The notes beneath the pieces were generated by a model. It worked only from the letters and a program-made list of their open reading frames with translations. It had not been told where the DNA came from and made no database searches. Shown one piece after another: positions 10,255 through 21,704 of a stretch of 64,000 nt of DNA. Made by a program: the position numbers and the translations under genes. Position 1 is the first letter of the stretch, and the number at the start of each line of letters is the position of its first letter. Origin of the DNA: Amphiura filiformis (lineage: Eukaryota > Echinodermata > Ophiuroidea > Amphilepidida > Amphiuridae); contig NC_092637.1 in assembly GCF_039555335.1 (NCBI RefSeq), positions 42,300,990 through 42,364,989 of the forward strand, read 5' to 3'.

Positions 10255-10661
10255 CCCCCCTGGGGCACTCGACTTTTGGACGGGGATGTGCGGACAAGTG
10301 TTTTTCAGCCTATTTCTGAATCAAATTCACAGAAAATGGCAAAAGAACATGGTTTTCAGTGTTGTTGTTTTTTCAAGATCCGTTTTCATGCCTGCAAAAG
10401 GGGATCTTTTCGTGAGACTGGAAAATCTGACCAAAAAGGGGGTCATTCAGTGAGACTGGAACAAATTTTCGGTCATGATATAAAAGTTGATACAAAATAA
10501 TTTTCAAAAATTCATCAAAATTTGAATTTTTGTTGAAAAATAATGAAAAAAGAAAGAAAATTTGGTCATTCAGTGAGAGTCATTGGGTGAGAGGAAGTTG
10601 AAAAATGGGGGTCAATGTGGCCGCACATCCCCGTCACCCATTTTTAGTGAGTGCCCCCCGG
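10255..10661. mobile_element. hAT-like MITE with 8-bp target duplication
   Basis: ATAGAATG flanks both ends (10247-10254 and 10662-10669). Ends carry GGGGCACTC / GAGTGCCCCC, then GACGGGGATGTGCGG and its inverse CCGCACATCCCCGTC. The interior has no coding frame. Confidence 0.8.
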
Positions 10662-10669
10662 ATAGAATG

Positions 10670-11361
10670 GAATTGGAATAGATAAAATTTAACGAAAATA
10701 TATGACATCTTTCTCAAAATGCTGAAATAATACTAGTAATAATTATCGGGAATGGTTTTTGTCCATTTTGAGCTGGAATAACAAGGTAAAGTTGGGTCGT
10801 GTATAAACATTACAAATATGCCAAAAAAATCAGGTTTGAAAAAAAAAATAACCACATAAGATCGTACATTATGACTTTAATTAATCTAATTATGTTTAAC
10901 TTTTGACGAATGGATACTGACACAAAATCGATGCTAGGCCTATATTTCCAACCAAAAATGACACCAAGAAGGAGTGCAAAAATAATACGCAAAAGTATTA
11001 AAAAAATTACACCCCTGGGTGAGGTCCTCTATAGACTCCAACCGGTGTTTACCCTTTTAACACCCGATTTTTTGCAGTGTATCATTGACACAAACATTTT
11101 GTTTTTTGGCGGGTGGGGGTGGGGTGTAAATATAATTACGGATTCTTATAATAATTGTATAGCCCACATTGCAATCTACGAATTCATAATTACAATAATG
11201 TGTCATTGTTTTAATACACGACTGGAGTATATTATTTACAAAGTCTGATAAAACAATACAAATATGTTATTTAACTATTACCTTATTTACACTCTATCGT
11301 TTAATCGTTATACTACATTATCTATACAATCTATAGTGACATATCATTAATTTTCCTGGAC
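10670..11361. other. Intergenic, nothing recognised
   Basis: AT-rich sequence without paired repeat ends or convincing coding potential. A TAGGCCTA octamer is at 10935. Confidence 0.4.
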
Positions 11362-11998
11362 CTTAGGCTGCGTTCACATAGAAGTATACTATTCGGGTAT
11401 ACGGTGCACGTTTTACAGGTGAACGCGTATATAGTTAAATCGAGCAAGGCAATTTCATAGTACCGGGTCACATAAGGCTACGATCGCATAGAAGTATACT
11501 ATTCGGGTATTATATACGATGCACGTTTTGCAGGTGCACGCGTATAGATTAAATCGAGCAAGGTAATTTCATAGTACCGGGTCACATAAGAGCTATTCGA
11601 AAAGGCCGTATCCGGGGGCCGTATACCTGCGTATAGTATAGTATAGTGGGAATCGCGCGTGTTCGATTTTAGTGCAGCGTATACCGTCCAAATTTTAAAA
11701 ACCTAAACCATATGTGGGCAAATTCATTTTTTAATAGATGCACTATCTAATTCTGCACATTATGACACCTCATTGAATGCAATGTGACCTCAAGAAGTAA
11801 AGTTACAAGCATTTGATAAGACGAAGAAAATGGGTAAACTGACATACTCGCTATTCGCTATACGAAATACGCTCATTCGATCAGGCTGAGTTCACATAGT
11901 ATACTCCTATATGAACTCAGCCTGAACGAATGAGCGTATTTCGTATAGCGAATACCGTATACCGTATACTTCTACATGTATGTGAACTCAGCCTAAGG
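11362..11998. mobile_element. Inverted-repeat transposon with internal duplication
   Basis: Ends CCTTAGGCTGCGTTCACATA / TGTGAACTCAGCCTAAGG. The first ~100 bases (GAAGTATACTATTCGGGTAT to CATAGTACCGGGTCACATAA) are repeated directly from about 11470. A small hairpin around GCTGAGTTCACATAG lies near 11885-11925. Confidence 0.7.
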
Positions 11999-12120
11999 AT
12001 GTATTGAAATACTCGCAAACGCAAAATCGGAGTCAACTGACATTTTGGAATAAGATTTTTTCGTGGATATCTACTGAAAAATGCCATAAAAAGAGATTGT
12101 TAGGATCACGAAATACTCCT

Positions 12121-12300
12121 TTAAGGGGGTACTACACCCCTGTGGTAAATTTGTGACCATTTTTGCATTTTTCTCAAAAAATAATTACACACTATATGTG
12201 TTGACAAAGTATTTTGCAAAAATGTTTGTTACAATAACATTTTGACAACATGTTGTTGTGATGGTGGTTTTCATGTAAAACGCCTTCAAAATAAGGCGTT
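12121..12300. mobile_element. Fragment of MITE A fused to fragment of MITE E
   Basis: 12121-12198 matches the left end of family A (TTAAGGGGGTACTACACCCC). From about 12199 the sequence switches to family E inner words (GTGTTGACAAAGTATTTTGC, TTTTGACAACATGTTGTTGT). Either a nested insertion followed by loss, or a deletion junction. Confidence 0.6.
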
Positions 12301-12882
12301 AAATATGGGTATATTTATAGCAGTTTCGTAAAAAAAAAAATTAATAGCCCTCCTCCTTCCCTTTTTCAAAGCACCAGGACTCTAAACATGTTTTTTATTT
12401 TTACTATCCTTCACCCGGATCCTTCATCATGTTTATTTTCGACTTGTAGATTTGGCCGATTTTGGTCTGATTTGTTTACAAACGGAAATTACAACACAGT
12501 AGCAGCTAGTAGCACAGGGGTGCAATAATAACAATATTACGGTAATGCTATATTCTTATTCAATGGGTGCGTCTTGTAAAGAATTCACGTAATTTGATTG
12601 GTTTTCAGGTGTATAATATCCACAGAATTCTGTGATAATATCTCACAATAGTTGATAGTGATATTAGTCAGGGCGCGCGCCGCCACGCAACGGCGGCACG
12701 CTTGTTGCTCCTCAATGATCGCGCGATAATGCGTTGGCGTAATACACGTGCGAGAACTAAGAACGCGATTCGGCGGCTTAGATGTTCGTGATGGTTTCGT
12801 TCATTTAAAACAACGGGGATGTCCTAACAAAAGTAACTTTATTTTTTCGGAAAAAAAATTACATTAAAACTGAATAAGAATG
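12301..12882. other. Intergenic with a GC-rich, CpG-containing patch
   Basis: Mostly AT-rich, but 12670-12780 is rich in CG and includes GGGCGCGCGCCGCCACGC followed by CGGCGGC. No frame, tRNA or paired ends recognised; possibly part of an old transposon. Confidence 0.35.
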
Positions 12883-13063
12883 AGAATAAATGATAGGATT
12901 TTGTCTTTTGCCTATCAATATCGTGTCATAATGGATGGGCTGGCCAATATTTTATCGTAGTGGATACCGGCTGCGCCGGCATCCACTACTCAAAATATTG
13001 GCCAGCCTATCCATTATGACACGATATTGATAGGCAAAAGACAAAATCCTATCATTTATCCTC
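12883..13063. repeat. Near-perfect 180-bp hairpin (snap-back element)
   Basis: Arms of about 80 bases, e.g. AAATGATAGGATTTTGTC on the left and GACAAAATCCTATCATTT on the right, enclose a short loop around CCGGCTGCGCCGG. Such near-identical arms imply a young foldback element or recent arm homogenisation. Confidence 0.85.
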
Positions 13064-13085
13064 TAAATACCGTATGTATATGTTT

Positions 13086-13213
13086 GCCATGGGCTTCAAC
13101 ATGGAAAGTCTCAGTTTTGAGATATTTTCTCAAAATATCAAAAGCTATCTTAAGAACCAATGAACCAGGCTAGTCATTTTGATGCATTTTTCATGCTGAT
13201 TCCAAATACCGTT
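13086..13213 (-). repeat. Dispersed repeat J, inverted copy
   Basis: Inverted match to the blocks at 25139-25345 and 29638-29845; shared words include GAGATATTTTCTCAAAATAT and TGCATTTTTCATGCTGATTC. Family unknown. Confidence 0.6.
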
Positions 13214-14104
13214 TTGACCGTTTTAAGGTTTGACTATAAATGGCGCTATGCATGGGTTCCCTTATAAGTGCGATTTTAGGCACAACCTAAACCGGCAAAG
13301 GGCTTAGAACCTTAATTCTGGTTCGGATTTTCAGTGGAGAGACCCCGGGGATCGAGGGACCTCTCTTTGCACATGAAATTTACCCCAAGGAAAAGGAATT
13401 AGGCGAATCTTTTACCGTATGCCATGGAAGTTTTCAATTCTGAAAATTTAAAAGTGTGAAAAAATTTACAAGTTGCCTAAAAATTAAGGATAAGTCATTA
13501 AAATTGTCATAAGGTACAATGAAAAATTTGTCAAAAAATGAGGAGAACAGCATTATTGACAAAGTTTAAATACATGTAAAATTACAGATTACTGATAAAA
13601 ATGTCTTTAATACACAGTTTTCGGCTTAAGCAATAGCAGGCTATATATGTTAGCACATGATGCACATCGATGACACAACATACCAGTACCAACTGGTACA
13701 TGTAGGTGCCATAATCTGAATTTTGGTGATTTTTACGATCCTCCAGATGAACAAATCACTGAATAGGCCTTTTATACGGATGATCACCTCTAGCTACCTC
13801 TACCATTTCCACGGATATTCGTCGATAAATATCGATCATGCGATTAGGTATTGAACACAAAGATGAAGACTGGCATGGTTACCACGTCATCCTCAAGCCG
13901 CTTGTCTATTTACAATCACAACTACAAGTTTGTGACTTTCTTGTTGATTTAGTTCGAATTGACATCGTCCATTCTGTATGTTGACTGACGGAAATACAAG
14001 GCCTAAACAATGGCCTATTATGTTTTAAAACAAAGAGACATTTTGCATTGCCCTTTACAGACTAGGGGGGAGTTGCCAAGAAATGTATATTCTAAGGCTT
14101 GTTT

Positions 14105-14479
14105 TTAAGGGGGTACTACGCCCCTCAATAAATTTGTGTCTATTTTTGCATTTTTCTCAAAAACGAATAACACACTGGTAACAAAAGTTATGTATATTAT
14201 TGGGGCAAGGATTCCAATTACTACACTGGAATTTCAGTGACCCAAGGCAAGCGGTACGTTATTTATGATAAGAAATAAGGTACCGCTAGGATGTACCTCA
14301 TTTCCTATCATATATCATATATACGGAACCGCTTGTCTTGAGTCACTGAAATTTTAGTGTAGTAATTGGAATCCTTGCCCCAATAATATACATAACTTTT
14401 GTTACCAGTGTGTTATTATTTTTTGAGAAAAATGCAAAAATAGTCACAAATTTACCACAGGGGTGTAGTACCCCCTTAA
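14105..14479. mobile_element. MITE family A, full-length copy
   Basis: TTAA at both ends, then AGGGGGTACTACGCCCC and GGGGTGTAGTACCCCCT. Inner arms GGGGCAAGGATTCCAATTAC / GTAATTGGAATCCTTGCCCC. Present only in copy 2 of the duplicated histone locus. Confidence 0.88.
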
Positions 14480-14880
14480 TATATCAGAGTTGTGCAGTAC
14501 GAACTACAAATAGGCAAAACATTTTCACAACAATGTTTGATTTGATACCAATATGAAAATTGAAATATGAACAAGGAAAACGCGACCCTATTTTTTTCAG
14601 ATTTTAGGGTGAAAAGGGCAATACAAATCATCTTTCTTTTTTAGGTGTTAAAGCACTGTATACGTTCAATTATTATTAGAAACTCACATGTCAGAATCAA
14701 CTGAAAATTTGGAAATAAGCGTTTTCGTGGGTTGAACCTTTATACCATCACGAAATGCTCCATCAAGGATTTAGTGCATCCATCATGTCCATGGTTAAAT
14801 TGTCATCAGAAGAGTACGAATCCTGCTAGTCTTTTTATATCATTTAATATGCATCCCTGTGATGACATGAACATAGTCAA

Positions 14881-14894
14881 GATCTCTCTTTGGA
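14881..14894 (-). promoter_or_regulatory. Purine-rich histone downstream element, copy 2
   Basis: Minus strand CCAAAGAGAGATCTTG, matching the element downstream of histone copy 1. The canonical stem-loop that should precede it is altered: 14912-14950 instead holds two TTCTTCTC words around a GGGCGG core. Confidence 0.5.
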
Positions 14895-14972
14895 ACTATA
14901 AAGCAAGTTGTGGTGTGTCTCCGAGAAGAATCCGCCCGGGAGAAGAACCATTGTTTTTTATGAAAAGCACAT

Positions 14973-15524
14973 TTACTCCGAGGTTGTGTATTTGTTGACA
15001 GCCTTTATGCCTTCGCTGACAGCGCGGTTAGCAAGTCCTTCAGGTAGTACAAGACGTACAGCAGTCTCTACCTCATGGCAGGAGATCCTGGATTTCTTGT
15101 GATAATTAGCAAGACGGGACGCGTCCCCAGCGATGCGCTCAAAGATTTCGTTGACGAAATCGCTCATGACACTCATGGAGCGGTTAGATATACCAGTGTT
15201 TGGATGTACCTGTTTCAACACCTTCAATACCTCTCGATTGACGATCGTAATTAGGAGTCGTTTGTAATTTGCAAGACGAGAAGCTTCACCGGCGATGCGC
15301 TCACAGATGTCGTTGACGAAACTGTTCATGATGCTCATGGCACGGCTGGATATATCAATGTCTGGGTGAACCTGCTTCAACACTTTGTAGATGTAGATAT
15401 CGTAGCTTTCCTTTCTGCGACTACGCCTTTTACCTGCAATTCCAGCTGCATGACGAGACCACTTTCCACGATACTTTCCTGCTTTCTTTGCACCTTTAGG
15501 CGTACCACATTTTACGGGAGACAT
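14973..15524 (-). CDS. Two-unit histone H2B (tandem histone fold), copy 2
   Basis: Intronless 183-residue frame, the same length and architecture as the copy at 6124. A basic tail ends [11 protein letters not shown]; unit 1 has [18 protein letters not shown] and [17 protein letters not shown]; the L2/alpha3 junction is [12 protein letters not shown]; unit 2 runs from [18 protein letters not shown] to a C-terminus [15 protein letters not shown]. From the KRR motif on, the two proteins differ by roughly 20 substitutions and one two-residue indel in about 150 positions. I chose the ATG at 15522-15524 because it aligns with the start of copy 1; an in-frame ATG eight codons upstream (15546-15548) exists. 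The acidic-patch region reads [12 protein letters not shown], so the Glu of PGEL is displaced. A TATA-like TTTTATAAC lies about 90 bases upstream. The 3' stem-loop is not canonical, so this copy may be expressed differently or be losing histone-type 3' processing. Confidence 0.87.
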   Translation of the reverse strand: MSPVKCGTPKGAKKAGKYRGKWSRHAAGIAGKRRSRRKESYDIYIYKVLKQVHPDIDISSRAMSIMNSFVNDICERIAGEASRLANYKRLLITIVNREVLKVLKQVHPNTGISNRSMSVMSDFVNEIFERIAGDASRLANYHKKSRISCHEVETAVRLVLPEGLANRAVSEGIKAVNKYTTSE

Positions 15525-15610
15525 GTTTCGAGTCTGTTTTGGCAACACAGTAAGCTACAGTAATATACACATGCATTCGACTCGAATACTCGAGTGGTTG
15601 TGTGAACTTG

Positions 15611-15619
15611 TTATAAAAG
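15611..15619 (-). promoter_or_regulatory. Candidate TATA element of histone copy 2
   Basis: Minus-strand CTTTTATAAC about 90 bases before the chosen ATG. Histone H2B genes usually have a TATA box at about this distance. The aligned stretch of copy 1 lacks it. Confidence 0.35.
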
Positions 15620-15986
15620 ACAGTGCAACTAATCATGTAATAACTATCATTCAATCTCAAGTGTCTTTTGTCGCGGCGTTTGTTTGTTCATCTTTTCTGC
15701 ATGGTTTGTTTAAACACTTCAACCTACCATCATGCGCCCCATAAGTCATAATAACCATTCACATTAGCATTGTTACTGGGACAATTGGTAGGGCCTATTG
15801 TATGTTTTCTGAATGGGAAATTTAAACAATTAGGCCTACTGGCTTTTGTCCTCAAACACCACATTAATGGATACAAGATCCCGGGACAATATGGCAATGA
15901 CACAATTGAATACACAATAAAAATTCCTTTAAAAAAGGAATGGGCGCCCAACTGTTTGGATACTTTTTTTTCTCTTTAAAACAATA

Positions 15987-16381
15987 AGGCCAAGTAAAAA
16001 TAAAAACATGTTTCTCGTCCGGGTTTTTAAAAATTTGGAGAATGAGGGGCTTTTTATTTTTTATTTTTTATTGGAAAACGACGCTAAATACCTGTATTTG
16101 GCACCATGTTTCGGGTATTCGACATACAGATTGATATCTGAGAAAAAAGAGGAGGCCCTTTTTATTTTATTGTTTTGAGAGGTAGACCCCTCTAGTGATC
16201 ACAAAACTCTTCTTAAATGATGTATTATGCATTTACAAAACCGTAAAATAAGTTTCAACTTCTGAAACATCTTTTTCTACAAGTTATAACTGAAAGTTTA
16301 CAAAATAAAAAGAAATTTGAAAAATCTTCAAAAAATGAGGAGGGCGCGGACGAGAAACATGTTTGTTTTTTTACTCGGCCT
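15987..16381. mobile_element. Inverted-repeat transposon remnant
   Basis: Ends AGGCCAAGTAAAAA / TTTTTACTCGGCCT with inner AAACATGTTTCTCGTCCG and CGGACGAGAAACATGTTT. No coding frame. Confidence 0.7.
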
Positions 16382-16399
16382 AATGTAATATTAGCATAG

Positions 16400-16590
16400 A
16401 AAGAAGTCCATTAATTTTGTATTTTAAACAAAGAATATACGCACAACATTTTATCCCGAACATATCAGAAAACAATAATAAAATCAAATCCAAGCAAATT
16501 GTGGTTTTATTTCTAAGCTGGGCATACTTTTAAGCAAAACAATTGCGAAGTAAATCTAGCAAGACCGAAATTAGACGCTCTTTGCAAAGT
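16400..16590 (+). repeat. Dispersed ~180-bp duplication, copy 1
   Basis: Matches 18810-18985 closely, e.g. TTTTGTATTTTAAACAAAGA and CAAATTGTGGTTTTATTTCT. Family unknown; no coding signal. Confidence 0.7.
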
Positions 16591-16913
16591 CAAGCCAAAC
16601 AAGAGAAATGTGTCTGATTGGGGAAGGTGTTCTGACAATCCAAATATAAACTTAGTCCACCTCAAATGACCTGTAACAATTTGTGATTGACATTACTTAA
16701 TTCACCTCGGATGACTTTGATCTGACATTCAACTTTTTCGTTCTTACACCAATCATATCCATAACAATTTAACTCTTACAACTTCCTGTCAACTCTCTAA
16801 TTTAAAACTCTAAATTTCTGTCCGTTTGCCTTTTCTGTCTACAGTTTGTTACAATTATTATGATAAGCAAACATTGCTGGGTAGATAACAGGATTTAGTT
16901 ATTTTCTTAATCC
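16591..16913. other. Intergenic, nothing recognised
   Basis: AT-rich sequence without paired ends, frames or RNA signals that I can support. Confidence 0.4.
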
Positions 16914-17256
16914 AATCATGGAGGTAGTATAGCTACAACATTGGCGAAAAATGTTGCCACACCTGAGCGTTAATTGGTTAACATCCTTCCCTGCTCCCCT
17001 ATTGCAATGTTGATTTGGACAAAATCGTCATCATTTCTACATTACAGTCTCCCAACATTGGAAAATGGGGGGTAGGGGGTGGGGAAGGGGCAAGTGTAAT
17101 CTGAATGTGCATTTGCAACTATTATACAAAATAGTACGGAACTATCCCATATTTAGCTTCGATTGCGTGCTTTTAACACCAGAACGTGCTGGTGTGGCCC
17201 TGTGTGGCAACGAATTTCCGCCAGAGTTGTAGTAGGCTTACTACCTCCATGATCCA
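16914..17256. mobile_element. Inverted-repeat MITE
   Basis: CATGGAGGTAGTATAGCTAC on the left is mirrored by GTAGGCTTACTACCTCCATG on the right. The word ATCCAATCATGG is present at both borders. Confidence 0.65.
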
Positions 17257-17458
17257 ATCATGGCAATAACGTCAATTTTGGTCTTCAGTGTTTTAAAATA
17301 CAACAATGTAGAACATGTATAATTAATATGCCGTGTTGTTTGCATACAGTTTTCCGCCCAATTGTGCCACCATATTGCAACTTTGGCAATAACCGCTATA
17401 TAGATTCTATGGTAATTAGCAAACAAAAGCCATCAGTAGAGTCCTCGTTAATTGATCT

Positions 17459-18527
17459 TACACACTAAAAACTACGGGGTTATATTTTCCGTGGTCATTT
17501 TGAATTGACCACGTTTTGGGTTGTTTTGACCCTTCAAGGGGGTTGTACTGTTTTAATTTGACCACATTCACGAGGTCATTTTAGCCACGACGAACGTGGT
17601 CAAAAACTTAGTGGTCATTTTGCCGATACCGTCGCGCATTGATATCAGTTTCAATCTTCCGCTTTGAAAATCTCAATTCATAAATGAGTTTAAACTCGAG
17701 CTGCAATTAATGTTTGTTGATTAATAAATAAAACTAATTTTTTGACCGAAGTTACCCAATTTGTCAACTTTATAATGACTTGCATTTCGGAACTATTTGC
17801 ACACACGGTGTGCATCGGCTCCCACGTGGTAACATCAGCGCCATATTTGTTCTGATTGTGCAGCTCAGTGGATTGTCGTGTGTGCTTGTCTGCATGATGG
17901 AATATGAAAAGTTAGTTGAAAAGTGAGACTGCAAGGATGCATAGACCCTTGTCTATGCACGCAGATTCATTCCAATTTCATGCTGTCGTGGCTGGTGTCT
18001 TGGCTGCAGTTGTTATAAGCTTATATCATGTAGGCTAGGCCTAAGCTTATAATACGTGAACTGTCATAGGCGATGACTGACTGTGTGTGAGTGTGATACA
18101 CAGATGCATTTTGCAGTTTGCTGTTTATGTAATGCTTTCTCTGTGCAGAAACACACTTATGTCCTGGTGGGACCAGCATGACCATAGGCCTACTAAAAAA
18201 TCCAAACAACCCCTAAATGTGGTTATTGAGTAACCCTATAAAACGACCCTTTCAAATGGGTCATTTCATTTGACCCCGAAATGAGGTCATTAAGTAACCC
18301 AATAAGGCAACCCTTTTGAAGGGGTCATTTCATTTGACCCCGAAATGTGGTAATATTTTGACCCCAATGGGGTTACTATTTGACCCAAATACGTAGTCAT
18401 TGCAATGACCCCGACCAATGGGGTCAAAATGACCCCGTTAGTGGTATGGTGTTTAGTTGATAACTATGCTGGGGTCAAAAATGACCCCGTTTGGGTCATT
18501 TTTTGACCCCGTAGTTTTAAGTGTGTA
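17459..18527. mobile_element. 1.07-kb non-autonomous transposon rich in GGTCATT words
   Basis: Ends TACACACTAAAAACTACGGGG / CCCCGTAGTTTTAAGTGTGTA. Subterminal zones are filled with alternating GACCACG, GGTCATTT and GACCCC words in both orientations, which look like repeated transposase-binding motifs. No transposase frame survives. Confidence 0.75.
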
Positions 18528-18809
18528 TCACTATGGACCACAATAGTCTCATCCCAATGGCATAGTCCAATAACCTCAATTACATAATCATAGTGCAAAA
18601 TTTGACCTCAAGTTGCAGAGTATGAGTTTGTGTACCCAAATTTTCAAAGGATGAAAGTAGGCCTACAAATGTATTAGGGCTTAAGAACTGTTCCCATGAT
18701 AGATGAGCATGTTGTGGATCCTAGTGTATGGTCAAATGTCACCGTCTATCGGGTAGGCACACGGTAAACTGGTTGAACCCATACAAAGGTCAGGATTTAT
18801 TTGGTGTTT

Positions 18810-18985
18810 TTATAAATCCTAATTTTGTATTTTAAACAAAGAATATACGCTCACCATTTTATCCTGTGCATATCAGAAAACAATAATAAAATAAAATCCA
18901 AGCAAATTGTGGTTTTATTTCTGAGCTGGGCATAATTTTAGCAAAACAATTGCGAAGTCAATCTAGCAAGAGTGAAATTAGAAGC
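18810..18985 (+). repeat. Dispersed ~180-bp duplication, copy 2
   Basis: Copy of 16400-16590, with AAGCAAATTGTGGTTTTATT and GGGCATAATTTTAGCAAAAC in common. The two copies flank the 17459-18527 element in the same orientation. Confidence 0.7.
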
Positions 18986-21039
18986 TTTTCACAAAGAATC
19001 ACAAAGTCATGCCTATATTTTGGCGCCTCCGTAGAGGGCGCCAAAAAGCCCTTCCTCTGCGTACCGTCTAGTCTGTATTTACTTGTTTCCCCGTTTTTCG
19101 TTCCAGTCAAGTTGTTCATAAACCAAACTTGATAACCCCCCCCCCCCATGCATGCACCATTACCCACTTTTTTTAATAAATTGTTGTTGTTAACTTTGTA
19201 AAACTTGATCAAAATATCGGATAGATAGGAATGATAGTGACGTTTACATAGGCCTAGTATTCACTTTTTTCACGCAGTGAAATGATGCCACTTGCACCCA
19301 CATCTCATATGCACAGTTTATCCCTTAATACCGGTACATATCCTGTGTCTTGAATAGCTATATAGCCCACCAACCCTGTGGTTAAGAGGCTAGGAAATAA
19401 TTCGAAATATCTCATACCCTAGTTTGTCATGCCTTTATCTAATCTTGCCCCACATGACAACTTGCTATTTAGCCCTTAAACCTGACAAAGAGTCTGTTAA
19501 GTGTAGGAATTTTGGAGCCTTTTTTATAAACATGTTTGCAATTGGCTTATCACACGCTGACAATACACATAACTGTTTGGTTAATCAAAACTAGCAGGTC
19601 ATGGCCAGGCCTAATCACAAAGTAAACATATCATCTGTATTAGAAAACTATGCAGCAGGCGATTTACTTCAGAAAAAGTTCAATATAACTACATTGCACA
19701 AAACTAAGTCCATTATCTATACTAGTTAATTGAATGTTTATTGACTCTTGTAATAACCCATGTGTATAAACCTGTATAATATTGGTGTTCATAAATATCC
19801 CTGACCCTGACAAAAGCTAGCAAGAGCAAATGGATGTGTAATTTGTTTACTTTAGTGATAAGGCATCTTGAATACTATTTTCTTCGTAGTTATAGCCAAA
19901 TTTGTTTTTGTAGGTGGCTTAATAAAAAATCCTTTAAAAAGGAATGGGCGCCCAATGTGAGCTTGGTCGTGATCTGGTGAATTTCATGGTGTTTAGATTT
20001 GGTATTATTATTTCTTGCAAACCCGGTGACACCTCATTATAGAAATCAGACCTGTCGAAAGGTTGTAAGAGGGGGTAGCCTTTTCCAGGCACGAATTGGG
20101 CCATATATAAAGAAAGTTTTGCTACTTTGCAACGCAATAAAAACCTAAATGCAAAATGAGATCCTGTATAGGTGGCTCCCGAGGTGGGTTTAAAAATGCA
20201 AAATGAGGTTTTTAAAAAATATTGTTTTCCAGAGTCAAGACGCAGGTATCATTATTAAGCCTCATATCACTTATTTATTGTCGAATAAGTGCAGAGTAGG
20301 TTAGATATAAATATTAAATGTTAGACCAAAGTAGCTCAAAGTACATGTACTATACACCTGATCCGTGAACTTGTCTTTTTTAAAGACAAATTCTTGTTGC
20401 CAATATTTTGCTCAACTTGATCCTTGAATAAATTCAGGGTAATTTTGCATACTTGCCTCGATCGAAACTTGGTCGAAAGTATTTCTATTATGTTCAAATG
20501 CATTGTATAGTCTAGCCGCCCTCTAATTTATATATTTGCATAATTAACATTTATGCACATAGCTTATTTATTATGCAATTAGACAATATGATACATTAAC
20601 AAACATATCATATTAGAAACACTTTGACCAAGTTTCATGGCTTCACGGCCATGACGGCATTAACTACATTAAAGCCATAATGTACGATCTTTTAATATGA
20701 AATTGGTTAATTTTTTTCAAACCTGATTTTTTTGCATTTTTGTAATGTTTACACATGTCCCAACTTGCACCTAATGGAATCGGACAAATTTGTTATCTTT
20801 GTAGGTCAACAGAGCAAAGTTTGACATATTATCATAATTTAAAAATTATGATAATATGTCCTCCTATAGAACTGCGTGTTAAATGGCCAAAATAACCAGT
20901 GGGGTTTCATTCACTTTACCTGGTTATTTCAACCTAAAATGAACAGCAACCCTTCTCGTCAGTTATTACTAATATTATTTCAACATTTTGAATAAAGAAT
21001 AACAACATCAAAATTTGACGAAAATCCTACATTAAGGCT
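18986..21039. other. Intergenic, no gene recognised
   Basis: AT-rich; a C-run near 19137-19147 and a small hairpin at 20817-20868 (GACATATTATCATAATTT and its mirror). A fragment CCTTTAAAAAGGAATGGGCG at about 19930 is shared with about 15927. No supported frame. Confidence 0.4.
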
Positions 21040-21704
21040 TTAAGGGATCTAAAATGAGCGTTTATGGCGTTTCGACAGTATTTTTTGGGGGACATGAGAG
21101 CATCTCAGACGTATCGAATTGCATTCTGAATACGAAGCATGTCTTTCTGATATCAAATATTTTTCATTTTTGAAAATCACGGTATATAATACAAATTTTA
21201 TGACAAAATATAAAAAATTGATATTTTCAAATTTTTGATATATAACAGTCCTTGAAGTAAATTTCATAAATCTAATGATATATTCTTAAAGTGTATGTAG
21301 CTGCGAGGAAAAGCCGACGATCAATTGAAAATTTTGACCTTTCATATTGAAGATATGGATTTTTCCCCAAAAGACCTATTTTTTTTGGTGTTTTTGGAAA
21401 AAACTTCATATCTTCAATACGAAAGGTTAAAATTTTAAATTGATCGTCGGCTTTTCATCCCACCTACATACACTTTAAGTATAAATCATCAGATTTATAA
21501 AGTTTACTTCGAGTACTGTAAAATATAAAAATATCAATTTTTAATGATTTGCCATAAAATGTGTATTACGTTGCGAATTTCAAAAATCAAAATTATTTGA
21601 TATCAGAAGGACATTCTTCGTATTCAGAATGCAATTCGATAGGTCTGATGTGCTCTCATGTCCCACAATAAATACTGTCCAAACGTTCATACCCCAGCCC
21701 TTAA
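21040..21704. mobile_element. MITE family F, uninterrupted copy
   Basis: TTAA at both ends, outer arms with TCGAATTGCATTCTGAATAC and its mirror, and a central hairpin built from AAAGTGTATGTAGCTG and CAGCTAC-type arms with GCCGACGATCAATTGAAAAT. This copy defines the 665-base length of the family. Confidence 0.88.

Larger units (their letters stand above)
13547..15845. repeat. Duplicated histone locus, copy 2
   Basis: Matches 5389-8975 on both sides of the histone gene, lying about 8.5 kb to the right. It carries a family A MITE (14105-14479) absent from copy 1, and lacks the nested family F insertion present in copy 1, having a single TTAA at 15710-15713. The two copies have therefore diverged long enough to gain independent insertions. 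Confidence 0.85.

Noticed and set aside
12883-13063. microRNA precursor
   Set aside because: The arms are about 80 bases and nearly perfect, typical of a foldback transposon and unlike a ~70-base miRNA hairpin with bulges.
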